Assembly: GCF_000484535.1 (NCBI RefSeq)
Contig: NC_022600.1
Span: forward strand, 620,001 to 684,000
Length of the DNA stretch: 64,000 nucleotides
Reading direction: 5' to 3'
From: Gloeobacter kilaueensis JS1
GTDB taxonomy: Bacteria > Cyanobacteriota > Cyanobacteriia > Gloeobacterales > Gloeobacteraceae
A program made the position numbers and the translations under genes. Shown one piece after another: positions 41,677 through 51,131 of this stretch. Position 1 is the stretch's first letter. The number at the start of each line of letters is the position of its first letter. The notes below the pieces were generated by a model. That model was not told the DNA's origin. It did no database searches and was given only the letters and a program-made list of their open reading frames with translations.

Positions 41677-44625
41677 CTACTTGCGCGTCACGAAGAAACG
41701 GCCAGGACTGGTCACTTTGCCGGCGCTGGTCTGGATGAGAACTTTGCCTGTGCGGGCACCGGCTGGGACGGTCAGGGTGATCTCGGTACCTGCCCCATTC
41801 ACCGCGACCGGCGAGACGACCACTCCGCCTCGGAAACTGACAGTCGTCTCACCGGGGACGAAGCCGGTGCCGGTGATTGTGACCTGGGTGCCTGCCGGTC
41901 CCCGGTTCGGGCTGATAGCGCTGACGCTGAGCGGTGTCACCGGCAGGTTGAGGCGGGACAGGAGCGGCTCGTGGTCACTCACCTGATCGGCAAATTCAGA
42001 ATTGATGTGGACGACATCGAGGCTGGCAACCGGCAGGAGGGTGTTGCCCACCAGGATGTGATCGAGATCTTGAGAGTTGCCGTCGAAGACGTAGCTGTAT
42101 TGTTCGTTTTCGGGCAGGCCGGTGATCAGATCGTTCAGGATGCCGCCCTGCTGGAGGGTGGCGAGGGGGGTGGAGAACTGGAAGTCGTTGAGATCGCCCA
42201 GGACGACGACGTTGGCAGTGGGGTCAATAGCAAGCAGCGACTGGACGAAGCTGTTGACGACGGTGGCCTGCTGGATGCGCTGCGGCTCAGAATTCAATAC
42301 CGGCGGCTGGCTGCTGCCAAAGAGGGGCGTGTCGCCGCCTTTGGAGTTGAAGTGGTTGCCGATGACGAACAGTTTGTGGCCGTTGAAGAGAAATTCACCC
42401 GCGAGCGGTTTGCGGCTGCTGTTAAAAGCCGGGTTGGTCGGATCGATGCGGCCAGGGCTGAAGGACAATTCAGCGCCGGTGGGACCATTCACGGCACTCA
42501 CGGCAGTGGTCGAAAGATCGGTGCCGCTCGGGGCGGACCGGTCGATAAAGCTCACCCGATTCGGATTGAATAGGAAGACGACGCGGATGTTGCCGCCTCC
42601 CTCGCCGCCGTCCTGGTCGTTGACCGGGTTGATCACCCGGTACTGGTAGGCCGGGCCACCGGCAGCCGTGATCGCACTCACCAGCGTATCGAGGGTGAGC
42701 GAAGCGTCCACCACGCCGTCGTCGGTGGGGCCGTCGTTGTCCTGCACTTCTTCGAGGCTAAGGATATCGGGGGAACGGAGGTTGCCCACGATCGCCGCTG
42801 CCAGGCTGTCGAATTTGGCCTGACCGTCGCCGATATCGAGGTTCTCGACGTTGAAGGTGGCGGTGCTCAGATCCTCCGGCTGGGCAACCGCTGCCACCTC
42901 GCGGGCGAGATTGGCCGGACTGAGCGGGGGAACAGCGCCGGTGGTGTAGAGCTTGAAGTTGCCGAAGCTGTAGTCGATGACACCTACGATTGCGCCAGGG
43001 AAGCTGTCGCCGACGTTCGCCGCCGGCAGGTCGGGTACGGAGCTATTGAGCACGTCCCCTACGATGAGCCGCTCGGGGTTGAAGTCGGTGGGGGTGATGT
43101 AGATGCCGCCTCTCGCGGTGCGCGGGCTGCCGTTGCCGTCCGGCAGCAGAGGAATCTCGCGGTTTTCGCCCGTCGTGCCTTCGCTGAAGACAGCCGTGGG
43201 TCCGACGGCGACGGCATTGTTGACCTGCACGAGCATCCCTTCGAGGCTTTCGTAAAAGTCGATGCCGTCGGAGGCAGGATCGAAGACGGCAAAGCTGTCG
43301 TCCTCGATCACCTGGGTGGGCGGCACCCGCCCGCCGATCCCGATCACCGTGGGAGCAGGAAGCGGGTTGCCGGTCGAGACGACGGTCACAGTGGGACTGG
43401 TAATCTCGGTGGTCGAGAGGTTGCCGGTGCTCGCTCCGCCCGGAATGAATTCGCTCACGGTGCCATTGACGTTCACGGCGGCCCCGACAGCGATCGAAGC
43501 GTTGGGAGCGGAGGAGGTAAAGACGAAGATGCCTTCGGAGGTGGCATCGTCGCTATCCGGATTCGGATCTTGCAGGTAGAAGCCATTGGAGCGCACCGCC
43601 GTCACGATCCCCGGCACGTTCGTCACCGTCTGACCGACTTTAGGAGAAGTCTGGCTCGCCCCCTGGATGTCGTGGATGCGCGTCACCGTCTCGTCGTCGA
43701 TCACCGTGATCGTGGCCGAACCGCTGGTATAGCCACTGGCAGCGGCGCTGATCGTAAAAGTCTGATTGCCGTCAGCTTCGGTGTCGTCCACCGCAGCGAC
43801 GCTGAAGGTCGCAGAAGAAACCCCGGCTGGAATCGTCACCGAAGCCGGTACGGTCGCTTCGCTGGTGTCGGCGCTGGTGAGCGTCACGCTCAGATCGGCG
43901 GCGGTGCTGCCGGTGCGGCTCACCGTGCCCGTGGCGGCCCCGGCCCCGGCGGCCTCGCTGAAGCTGGAGGGCGTAACGCTCACGCCCAAAGCCGGAGTGG
44001 AGAGCGCACCAAAGTTCTGGCCGCTGTTGGGCTGACCGAAGCTCGCGGCAGCAGGCGCGTTCCAGCTAAAGTCCTGGTAGACCGAGCCGCTGCCAGTCAG
44101 TTGCAACGAGAGGCCCAGCGGTTCGTTGCCGGTCTCGCTCACGCCAATGTCCGTCGAAATCAGGCCATCCGCCGGGCCGCCGACGGCGGTGAATGTGCCT
44201 TCGTAGCTCAAAAACTGGATCACCTGGCCACCGGCATTGACCAGGGCGATGCCGTCGGGTGCACCGTTCTGGATGCCGTTGCTGGGATAAGAAACCGACA
44301 CCGTCCCGAAACCATTTTGCTGATCGGGGATGGTGCCGCTCAGGGGAGTCGTCGTGTAAGCCGCGCCGCCGCTGCCGTTGTAGAGCACGATCGACCAGCC
44401 GGTGAGGTCCGTACCCGCCGGGCCTGCAATCTCGATCGCTTCACCGGCGTCGGTGCCGGTGTTGTCGTAGTGAATCTCGTTGATAAAAACCGTCGCCGGG
44501 TTCTGGCTAAAGGCCCGCGCCGGAGGCAATGCACTCAGCAGGAGCGTTCCAGCCAGCAGAGTGCTGACGAGCAGACGGGCGGTTTTAGGAAAAAAGCTTC
44601 GGACGATCACAGGAGGCATCTCCAT
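41677..44625 (-). CDS. Secreted multidomain ExeM/NucH-like endonuclease
   Basis: Protein of about 982 aa with a signal peptide (LLVSTLLAGTLLLSALPPARA). Order: lamin-tail-like domain at ~45-205 (VFINEIHYDNTGTDAGEAIEI), Calx-beta domain at ~215-310, an OB-like ExeM segment (TVTNVPGIVTAVRSNGFYLQDP), an endonuclease/exonuclease/phosphatase domain at ~595-895, and a C-terminal IPT/TIG domain (ISPNRGPAGTQVTITGTGF). EEP residues are visible in FNVENL, SLEEVQD, GNHFNSKGGD, VVLGDLNDF and SDHEP. It probably degrades extracellular DNA for phosphate or nucleotides. Confidence 0.9.
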   Translation of the reverse strand: MEMPPVIVRSFFPKTARLLVSTLLAGTLLLSALPPARAFSQNPATVFINEIHYDNTGTDAGEAIEIAGPAGTDLTGWSIVLYNGSGGAAYTTTPLSGTIPDQQNGFGTVSVSYPSNGIQNGAPDGIALVNAGGQVIQFLSYEGTFTAVGGPADGLISTDIGVSETGNEPLGLSLQLTGSGSVYQDFSWNAPAAASFGQPNSGQNFGALSTPALGVSVTPSSFSEAAGAGAATGTVSRTGSTAADLSVTLTSADTSEATVPASVTIPAGVSSATFSVAAVDDTEADGNQTFTISAAASGYTSGSATITVIDDETVTRIHDIQGASQTSPKVGQTVTNVPGIVTAVRSNGFYLQDPNPDSDDATSEGIFVFTSSAPNASIAVGAAVNVNGTVSEFIPGGASTGNLSTTEITSPTVTVVSTGNPLPAPTVIGIGGRVPPTQVIEDDSFAVFDPASDGIDFYESLEGMLVQVNNAVAVGPTAVFSEGTTGENREIPLLPDGNGSPRTARGGIYITPTDFNPERLIVGDVLNSSVPDLPAANVGDSFPGAIVGVIDYSFGNFKLYTTGAVPPLSPANLAREVAAVAQPEDLSTATFNVENLDIGDGQAKFDSLAAAIVGNLRSPDILSLEEVQDNDGPTDDGVVDASLTLDTLVSAITAAGGPAYQYRVINPVNDQDGGEGGGNIRVVFLFNPNRVSFIDRSAPSGTDLSTTAVSAVNGPTGAELSFSPGRIDPTNPAFNSSRKPLAGEFLFNGHKLFVIGNHFNSKGGDTPLFGSSQPPVLNSEPQRIQQATVVNSFVQSLLAIDPTANVVVLGDLNDFQFSTPLATLQQGGILNDLITGLPENEQYSYVFDGNSQDLDHILVGNTLLPVASLDVVHINSEFADQVSDHEPLLSRLNLPVTPLSVSAISPNRGPAGTQVTITGTGFVPGETTVSFRGGVVVSPVAVNGAGTEITLTVPAGARTGKVLIQTSAGKVTSPGRFFVTRK

Positions 44626-44804
44626 CAAAGAACGTAGCGAGATTCCGGCGGGACCGGCTTACCGATTAAGAACCTTACCCCCAGCTCCGGCGATTTCCGT
44701 GTATCGCTGCCGACATCGGTTAAAAAAATCAGCAGAAATTGATCTTGAAAGTAAAGTTTGCTTGAGATTTGTTAAGCTGGAGGAGATAATCCACCGTCCG
44801 ATAG

Positions 44805-45500
44805 ATGGCATTTTTCAATTCCGCCGAACCGATCCTGCGCCGCAAGCAACACGATCTGGATTTGCAGGACCAGCGGGGGCTCATCAGGTTGCAACTGCGC
44901 ATCGGCAGGCAGGCTTTGATCGACACGGTCTTGACCCGCGTCGATCAAGTCTTTTGGGGCTGGGCGCTCGTCTGCGCCCTGATCTTCGGCGTCGCCCAGT
45001 TTCAGCCGTTCGCCTGGAGCGAGCAGGCGCTGTACTGGACGGGGCTGAGCCTGGCTGCCGCCCTCTGGATGGCTGCCTGCACCTGGTTCTGGGCAAAGGT
45101 AGAGCGGGCGGTCTGGCTGGTGGTGTGCTGGGCCGGGCTCATCGCCTCCGGCCTGGTACTCACCGACGCCAGCATCAGCTTTGCCTGGGACGCACTGCTG
45201 TTGCATCTGGGTGTTCTCTGGCTTGGGATAAGTGCTCTGGGTTATCTGGTAAGCGGCATCGGTCTGCGCTCGCGCGCCCTACTCATCTGCGCCCTTCTGC
45301 ACCTGGCGGCGGCTCTGCTGGCAGCAACCATTCCCGACTGGCAGTTTCTCATTGCCGGAGTGACGCTATCGAGCTGCCTGGCGCTGCTCGGCTCGACCCA
45401 GTGGGACATGCGTCTGCCTACGACCTACGACCTGCCCCAGGTGGCCCTCGCCTTCAATCGCGCCCAGCACGCACGGCGGCAACTGGTCCGTAGCCGCTAA
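44805..45500 (+). CDS. Polytopic membrane protein of unknown function
   Basis: A 231-aa protein with a basic amphipathic N-terminus, then about six membrane helices (for example VFWGWALVCALIFGVAQF and ALLICALLHLAAALLAATI) and a short basic tail. No transporter or enzyme motif is seen. Its stop overlaps the convergent small gene by 4 bp. I do not recognise the family. Confidence 0.7.
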   Translation: MAFFNSAEPILRRKQHDLDLQDQRGLIRLQLRIGRQALIDTVLTRVDQVFWGWALVCALIFGVAQFQPFAWSEQALYWTGLSLAAALWMAACTWFWAKVERAVWLVVCWAGLIASGLVLTDASISFAWDALLLHLGVLWLGISALGYLVSGIGLRSRALLICALLHLAAALLAATIPDWQFLIAGVTLSSCLALLGSTQWDMRLPTTYDLPQVALAFNRAQHARRQLVRSR

Positions 45501-45850
45501 TCGCCCCCGCCGGTGAGGCGAATCGCCCAGATTACCTCGCGGCCTTCTACGGGCTCATTTTGCTTTTGAAACTGTTGTTTTTGTTGCTTGAGCTGCTCTT
45601 CCAGCTGAAGGATAGGAGCGCTGTAGAGCCACTTACCGGCGGTGAGGCGGCGGCTGATCGTCGCACGGGGCGTCTCGATCTTGTCGGTACTGACTGCCGA
45701 GCAGGCCAGATAAAAATGCGGCTGCAACGTCTTGATCTGCTCTTCGAGGGCAGCCAGTTGCAACCTCAGCTCGATCATCTTATCGATCACTTCCAGACTT
45801 TTTTCGATATCCGCTTCCATCGGCTGCTCGATCAAAAAACTGTTTTTCAA
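45497..45850 (-). CDS. Small coiled-coil protein of unknown function
   Basis: A 117-aa protein rich in Glu, Gln, Lys and Leu. Two predicted coiled-coil segments (EVIDKMIELRLQLAALEEQI and QLEEQLKQQKQQFQKQ) flank a short Cys- and Tyr-containing middle. Codon use fits the backbone and the frame is compact, so I believe it is expressed. Function unknown. Confidence 0.6.
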   Translation of the reverse strand: MKNSFLIEQPMEADIEKSLEVIDKMIELRLQLAALEEQIKTLQPHFYLACSAVSTDKIETPRATISRRLTAGKWLYSAPILQLEEQLKQQKQQFQKQNEPVEGREVIWAIRLTGGGD

Positions 45851-45950
45851 GTTTAGAGCGCTGCAAAGAGCAAAATTGTGCCTGGGGGCAGAGGGCGACG
45901 CCCCCAGCGCTGGAGAACCATATGCCTATGTCCTTTTGCAAGGGTCGCTT

Positions 45951-46592
45951 ATGACGACGCAGTTAACGCTCAAAAGACGGGCCGCCGACGCCAGGCCGAG
46001 GGCGATGCGCCGCGAAGGCCGCCTACCGGCGGTGCTCTACGGTCATCGCGGAACAGAAGCGCTCGCCCTGGAGATCGATCAGCGCTCGGTGGACGACCTG
46101 CTCAAGCGCGTCCACGTCAACAACACAATCTTTGATCTGAAGGTGCAGCGGGGCTGGTCCGGCAAGGTGCTGCTGCGCGAGGTCCAGCACGATACGGTGA
46201 GTCGGACGCCGCTGCATCTGAGCTTTTTTGCGATTGCCGGTCACGGCAGCATTGCCCTCGATCTGCCCCTGGTCTTCCACGGCGTTCCGCAGGGAGTAAA
46301 AGTAGGCGGTGGCCTGCTTGAAAAGGTGCTTACCGAGTTGAGTGTCACCGCCCCACCGGAGCGGGTGCCCGATACGATCGAGGTGGATGTCTCGGCGATG
46401 CAGGTGGGCGATATCCTTTACATCAAGGATCTGCACCTGCCGGAAGGCATCGAGGTCGCTCACCCGGATCTGGCCGTGGCGACGGTGATTCCTTCGCCGA
46501 CCCGCCGCGAACTTGAATCGATCGCAGCTGCGGAAGAATCTGGCGGCGAGGAGACAACCGAGGCAGCGCCGAGCGAGGAGGAGCCCGCTTAG
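45951..46592 (+). CDS. rplY: 50S ribosomal protein L25/Ctc
   Basis: The ATG at 45951 gives 213 aa. The N-terminal 5S-rRNA-binding L25 domain includes RREGRLPAVLYGH and REVQHDTV; the C-terminal TL5/Ctc domain includes VFHGVPQGVKVGGGLLE and GDILYIKDLHLPEG, ending in an acidic tail. The two-domain Ctc form is common in cyanobacteria. Confidence 0.93.
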   Translation: MTTQLTLKRRAADARPRAMRREGRLPAVLYGHRGTEALALEIDQRSVDDLLKRVHVNNTIFDLKVQRGWSGKVLLREVQHDTVSRTPLHLSFFAIAGHGSIALDLPLVFHGVPQGVKVGGGLLEKVLTELSVTAPPERVPDTIEVDVSAMQVGDILYIKDLHLPEGIEVAHPDLAVATVIPSPTRRELESIAAAEESGGEETTEAAPSEEEPA

Positions 46593-47404
46593 TCCGGCGT
46601 GAGCTGGATACCGGCGGCAGGATTCAACAGCGGCCTGCCGCTTTGCTCCCAAAAGCTGACAGGAAGAGATATCTGGGCTCTGCAGGCAGTTGGAGCCTTT
46701 ATTTGATCTGCCTGTCTCCCGTGCGCCGGTTGCCGCTCCTTGAGCAATTGCTGCCGGACACTGCCTAGAACCGCTGCGTCCTGGCTATTCAGGTGATTGG
46801 TAACCACCTGGCCGTCTACGACTTTCAAGATCTCTCCCCGTTTGCCGTGGGCTCTGAGGCTGAGGGAGCTTTTGTCCCGGTCGATGTCGTAGCTCAGCCC
46901 ACGGTAGAAGCGCTTACCCTGGGCGTCGCTGTCGCCGCGCTGGGCGAGGATCGCCTCTGTGGCAGCGATAGCAGCCTGGGCCCGCCGATGCGCCCTCGTG
47001 GGTTGAAGGTGCGGGACCGGATCGACCGCCCTGCCGTTGTGCAACAGCTCGAAGTGCAGGTGGGGACCATTGGTGAGGCCACTCTCACCGGAGCGGGCGA
47101 TCGGTTCGCCCGCTTTGACGTGCTCGCCATTTGCGACTTTGATCTGGCTTAAATGCGCGTAGCGGGTCTTCCAGCCGTTGCCGTGATCGACGATGAGCAT
47201 GTTGCCGTAGCCACTGCCGGAACCGATCGCCGCGACGGTTCCGGCAGCAGCGGCATAGACGGGCGTGCCGACAGCGGCGCGCAGATCGACGCCCTCGTGC
47301 ATCCGGGTGCGGTGCAAGACCGGGTGAAAGCGCTCGCCAAAGGGGCTGGTCACCTGGATTTTTTGGAGTGGAGCAATCCACTCCGGCTCGTCCGGTGCGG
47401 GCAT
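46589..47404 (-). CDS. M23-family (LytM-type) peptidase
   Basis: Protein of 271 aa. The M23 domain occupies residues ~15-130, with zinc ligands in HEGVDL (HxxxD) and GPHLHFEL (HxH) and the usual GxGYGNMLIVDHGNG strand. The ~130-residue C-terminal region is basic and unassigned. No signal peptide or membrane helix is seen at this start, so export is unclear; a longer N-terminus was not found. The likely substrate is peptidoglycan cross-links. Confidence 0.87.
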   Translation of the reverse strand: MPAPDEPEWIAPLQKIQVTSPFGERFHPVLHRTRMHEGVDLRAAVGTPVYAAAAGTVAAIGSGSGYGNMLIVDHGNGWKTRYAHLSQIKVANGEHVKAGEPIARSGESGLTNGPHLHFELLHNGRAVDPVPHLQPTRAHRRAQAAIAATEAILAQRGDSDAQGKRFYRGLSYDIDRDKSSLSLRAHGKRGEILKVVDGQVVTNHLNSQDAAVLGSVRQQLLKERQPAHGRQADQIKAPTACRAQISLPVSFWEQSGRPLLNPAAGIQLTPD

Positions 47405-47479
47405 AAAAGTTTCTCCTGCTGGTACTTCCAGCAGTTTAAAAAAATCGGCCTGCCGAAGCGAAAACCGGACAGTGCCAGA

Positions 47480-47884
47480 CTAAACAGCCCGCAGGCCGGC
47501 TAGAGCCCGCAACTTGCGCTCGCTGCGGGCCGCAGGAACCGGCAGGTTGAGGGTGCGGACCTCTTCGGGCGGCTCGTCGTGAACCGGAGCGACGATCGGC
47601 TGCCAGACTTCTTTGAGCACCATCCTCTGAAACTCGCGGTCAAAGCTGAGGCGGGGCTGGCCCCGGCGCTGCCAGCAGCGCAGAATCTGACCGACCGAAG
47701 CCAGCTTGTAGCGGCCCTGGTGTACCGATTCGACGATCCCAAGCAGAATCCACTCGCGGCCAAACTCGACTTCCCAGTCGGCCAGCACCAGTCCCAGGCG
47801 GCTGCGGTCGAACTCGAAACCGTAGGAGCCAAGCACCGTCTGAGCGTCAGCCTCTTGCAAAACAGGCTTGTTAGGATTGAACAT
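47480..47884 (-). CDS. Conserved protein of unknown function
   Basis: A 134-aa protein with a Trp-rich core (LADWEVEFGREWILLGIVE, ILRCWQRRGQPRLSF), which looks like a small winged-helix or DnaD-like helical domain. The tail is basic and Pro-rich. Its start region faces the ureohydrolase-like gene across 134 bp. I recall similar short proteins in other cyanobacteria but cannot name a function. Confidence 0.6.
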   Translation of the reverse strand: MFNPNKPVLQEADAQTVLGSYGFEFDRSRLGLVLADWEVEFGREWILLGIVESVHQGRYKLASVGQILRCWQRRGQPRLSFDREFQRMVLKEVWQPIVAPVHDEPPEEVRTLNLPVPAARSERKLRALAGLRAV

Positions 47885-47924
47885 ACATTAAGGGATCGTT
47901 AAGACAGCATTAATCCTACGCATT

Positions 47925-47950
47925 GTAACACTCATCTTCGAGAATGTTAC
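47925..47950. promoter_or_regulatory. Inverted repeat in a divergent promoter region
   Basis: GTAACA (47925-47930) and TGTTAC (47945-47950) form a perfect 6-bp inverted repeat with a 14-nt spacer between divergent genes. It could be an operator; no known regulator is suggested. Confidence 0.3.
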
Positions 47951-48018
47951 CCACGAAACAAGGAATTTGTTCTCCAGGAACTGCTAGGCTCTGGATGTCC
48001 TTCAGGAGCTTGCCTGTC

Positions 48019-48864
48019 ATGGTTTCGACAACGGATGTCCGTCAGGCAAAGGTGGTTTTGATCCCGGTGGTTTCGGAGGTGGCGGAGGGCTCCGTGCAGA
48101 CGATCCAGGCGGTGCTGGAGACCAGTTTGAGTATCGAGCCCTTCGACGAGGAGTTAGAAGCGGAGCCCTTCGCCCACGGTATCGACACGATGCGCTTTTT
48201 TTGGGACGAAGCGCCCTTCGCCAACACCGAGCAGGCGGTCGGCATCGTGCTCGACAGCAATCGCCTGCCCCTCGTGCTCACGGGCGATCCGGTCCTTGCC
48301 GCCGGGGCGGTGCGCGCTGTCTGGAAGCGCCATCCGGATCTGGAACATCTGCAGGTGGCCGCCCGCGCCCGGCTGTGCGCCGAAGTCGAGGGCGATCCTT
48401 ATGGCAATCGCTGTCTGGCCGCCCGCCTGGGCGACTACGAACTACCGGCAATACAGGTGGGGGTGCGCTCGGTGAGCCGCGCCGAGCTGACCCACTACCG
48501 GCAGCAGGAGCGCCACCGCATCTTCTGGGCCAGGCACTTCAAAGACCACAGCGGCGGTGAGCGGAGTTGGGATATCGAGGATGTGCTCGCAGCGCTCGAT
48601 GTTGGGCGGCCCCTCTACCTCAGCCTCGACCTTGGGGGACTCGATGGGCCGATCACAGCCCTGGTAGACGATCCCGAGCCCGGCGGGCTGGGCTGGTTCG
48701 TGCTGCTCAGGCTCCTGCGGGCTGTCTTCGAGCGCCATCGCGTCATTGCCTGCGATCTGACGGGTTTTGGCAGCTACACTGCTCCCCTGTCCGCCCGCGT
48801 CGCCGCTGCCCGGTTGTTGCACAAGATTATCGGTTACAAGTTCACCGCTTACCCGCCAACTTGA
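48019..48864 (+). CDS. Ureohydrolase-fold protein lacking canonical metal ligands
   Basis: With the ATG at 48019 behind AGGAG the protein has 281 aa. The C-terminal half follows the arginase/agmatinase plan: LYLSLDLGGLDGP in place of SxDxDxxDP, then DDPEPGGLGW and VIACDLTGFGS. Metal ligands are eroded: GGDHS is replaced by TGDPV (D90-P91), the DAHxD motif is absent, and G206 stands where the second Asp belongs, although D204 and D209 remain. It is probably a non-hydrolytic or altered member. Family assignment rests on the C-terminal motif order. Confidence 0.65.
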   Translation: MVSTTDVRQAKVVLIPVVSEVAEGSVQTIQAVLETSLSIEPFDEELEAEPFAHGIDTMRFFWDEAPFANTEQAVGIVLDSNRLPLVLTGDPVLAAGAVRAVWKRHPDLEHLQVAARARLCAEVEGDPYGNRCLAARLGDYELPAIQVGVRSVSRAELTHYRQQERHRIFWARHFKDHSGGERSWDIEDVLAALDVGRPLYLSLDLGGLDGPITALVDDPEPGGLGWFVLLRLLRAVFERHRVIACDLTGFGSYTAPLSARVAAARLLHKIIGYKFTAYPPT

Positions 48865-48912
48865 CGGCGGTGGCTGCTCGGGGACATGCTGTGCCCAAGA
48901 CTGGGGACAACC

Positions 48913-50244
48913 ATGCCACGCCAAGCTGCCCTGCCGCTGCACACGAGGATCTTTATCGGCCTTGCCGTCGGGCTGGTCCTGGGTCTTTTGTGCGAGTTTT
49001 TGTTTCCTGGCGACGAGCGCCTCAAGTGGGTGGTGAGCAACATCGCCTACCCGATTGGCCAGGTCTTCTTGCGCTCGATCTTCATGATCGTCATTCCGCT
49101 CATCTTCACGGCGATCGTGCTCGGGGTGGCGGATCTGGGCGATGTCGGCAAGATTGGCCGCATCGGCCTTAAGGCACTGCTCTTTACGATCTTGATTACG
49201 GGCATCTCGGTCGTCATTGGCCTGGTGCTCGTCAACGTCTTCCAGCCGGGGGTGGGCATCTCCGAAGAGGGACGCTCTGCCCTGCTCGGTGCCCTGGGCA
49301 ACAACCAGGCGGTGACGGGCATCGTCTCTTCTGCCGGGGAGGCAAAGACGCCGATTCAGACGCTGGTCGAGATCATTCCGCGCAACCCGCTCGCCGACGC
49401 AGTCAACGCCTTTGATCCGAACTACAGAGGGGGCGGTCTGCTCTCGGTGATGTTCTTTGCCCTCGTCTTCGGCATTGCAATGGCGATGGCCGACAAGGAG
49501 CGCACTGCCCCGCTGCTGGAGGTGCTGCAGGGGGTCTACGACGTAATCATGAAGATCATCGAATTTGCGATGAACCTGGCCCCGTTCGGAGTGGCGGCCC
49601 TCATCTTCTCGACTGCCGCCTCCCTCGGCCTTGAGGTGGTCTTCGTGCTGCTCAAGTACGTGCTGGTGGTAATTGCCGCCCTCGCCATCCACCAGTTCGG
49701 CACCTACGGTCTGGTGGTGCGCTACTTCGCGGGCCTCAATCCGATCAAGTTCTTCCAGAGCATCCAGGAAGTGATGCTCACCGCCTTTTCTACCAGTTCT
49801 TCCAACGCCACCCTGCCCACCTCGATCCGGGTCGCGATCGACGAACTGAAGCTCAACCGCGACATCGCCAACTTCATGCTCACCGTCGGCTCGACGGCCA
49901 ACCAGAACGGCACCGCCCTCTACGAAGGGGTGACGGTGCTTTTTCTGGCCCAGTTCTACGGCGTGAATCTGACCATTGGCCAGCAGCTCACCGTCGTGCT
50001 CCTGTCGATTCTGGCAGGCGTAGGTACAGCGGGCGTACCGGGGGGATCGCTGCCCCTGGTGGTGCTGGTGCTGCAGACGGTGAATGTACCCGCCGAGGGC
50101 ATCGGCATCATCCTGGGCGTCGATCGCCTCCTCGATATGTGCCGCACGGTCGTCAACGTCACCGGCGACATTGCCCTCGCCGCCTGCGTCAACGCCAGCG
50201 AGGCCGACCAAGCGGCACCGGGAGAAGACGTTAAACCGGTATAG
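48913..50244 (+). CDS. Dicarboxylate/amino acid:cation symporter (DAACS)
   Basis: Protein of 443 aa (ATG at 48913 behind GGGA) with the GltPh architecture of eight membrane helices and two re-entrant hairpins. Diagnostic motifs: Ser-rich hairpin STSSSNATLP, NQNGT in place of the usual NMDGT, GVPGGS-type second hairpin, and DRLLDMCRTVVNVTGD with the substrate-binding Asp and Arg. It imports glutamate, aspartate or C4-dicarboxylates with Na+ or H+. Confidence 0.93.
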   Translation: MPRQAALPLHTRIFIGLAVGLVLGLLCEFLFPGDERLKWVVSNIAYPIGQVFLRSIFMIVIPLIFTAIVLGVADLGDVGKIGRIGLKALLFTILITGISVVIGLVLVNVFQPGVGISEEGRSALLGALGNNQAVTGIVSSAGEAKTPIQTLVEIIPRNPLADAVNAFDPNYRGGGLLSVMFFALVFGIAMAMADKERTAPLLEVLQGVYDVIMKIIEFAMNLAPFGVAALIFSTAASLGLEVVFVLLKYVLVVIAALAIHQFGTYGLVVRYFAGLNPIKFFQSIQEVMLTAFSTSSSNATLPTSIRVAIDELKLNRDIANFMLTVGSTANQNGTALYEGVTVLFLAQFYGVNLTIGQQLTVVLLSILAGVGTAGVPGGSLPLVVLVLQTVNVPAEGIGIILGVDRLLDMCRTVVNVTGDIALAACVNASEADQAAPGEDVKPV

Positions 50245-50301
50245 ACGACCCCCAGTTGCGCACTGTGGAAGCGGACGGTAGTTCAGAATTTCACTGGCCT
50301 A

Positions 50302-50982
50302 CTACTCGTACACCCGCTGCCAGGTGATCGTGCGCGCTTTGGTGTCGAGCAGGCCGCAGACTGCGGGCAGCCGGTCGTAGAGCAGTTGGGAAGTGTTGCC
50401 GCAGTTGAGAATGTAGCGCTCGCGCTCCCAGTCCAGCTCGTAGGTGACGCGCTCCGCTCCCGACTCCCAGGGATCGATGTCCACCAGGGAGCCATCCTCC
50501 TGGCGAACGTGGATGCGGGTGCGGTGGGTATGGCCGCTCAAAGTCACCGGCACCGGAGCATCGGCGTGCAGTTGGGCGAGGATGGTGTCGGAGTAAAGTA
50601 GACCGTAGCGGTCGCGGTAGCAGGCGTGTACGCAACAGACATCTGGAACCGGATGGAACCGCTCCGGCAGTTGAGCGAGATAGGTGCGGTTCGCATCGCT
50701 CAATCGCGGCTGGGTGAGGGCAGTGTGCAGTTCGGATTTGGGATTAAAAAAGACCAGCCTCGGATCGCTGCCGTAATACACTGCGCCGTGATCGTGGTTG
50801 CCCCCTACCGTTGGAATGGCCAGCGATCGCACCAGATCGACGACCTCGTTGGGCCGCTGTCCGTGGACGACCAGATCCCCCAGGCAGACGAGACTGTCGG
50901 CAGCGAGGGCTTCGAGGGCTCTGAGCACCCGCACCAGCGCCTCGTAATCGGCGTGAACGTCTGTGAAGATACCGAGTCGCAC
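50302..50982 (-). CDS. Metallophosphoesterase (calcineurin-like, YfcE/PrpE-type)
   Basis: The GTG at 50982 gives 226 aa and places the first metal motif (IFTDVHAD) at the N-terminus; the frame is open to 51051. Further motifs are GDLVVHG, GNHDHG, CCVHACY and GHTHRT, completing the dinuclear metal site. Such small enzymes hydrolyse phosphodiesters or dinucleoside tetraphosphates; the substrate is not evident. Its upstream region ends at the IS element. Confidence 0.87.
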   Translation of the reverse strand: MRLGIFTDVHADYEALVRVLRALEALAADSLVCLGDLVVHGQRPNEVVDLVRSLAIPTVGGNHDHGAVYYGSDPRLVFFNPKSELHTALTQPRLSDANRTYLAQLPERFHPVPDVCCVHACYRDRYGLLYSDTILAQLHADAPVPVTLSGHTHRTRIHVRQEDGSLVDIDPWESGAERVTYELDWERERYILNCGNTSQLLYDRLPAVCGLLDTKARTITWQRVYE

Positions 50983-51131
50983 CAGCCTGCCATATCCTGA
51001 TATACCGATAGTAGCGTCCCAGTCCACTGTCGGATCGATGATGGAAGCCAAGCTGAGAACTCACTTTTCAGCAGCTCACTGTTCCGGGGCAGGTCACGTT
51101 GAGCTTAAATACGAGACGGATTATTTTTGAA

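Noticed and set aside
48442..50211. 589-aa minus-strand frame rich in Asp, His and Glu
   Set aside because: Antisense of the symporter and the ureohydrolase-like gene; composition is an artefact of the opposite frame.
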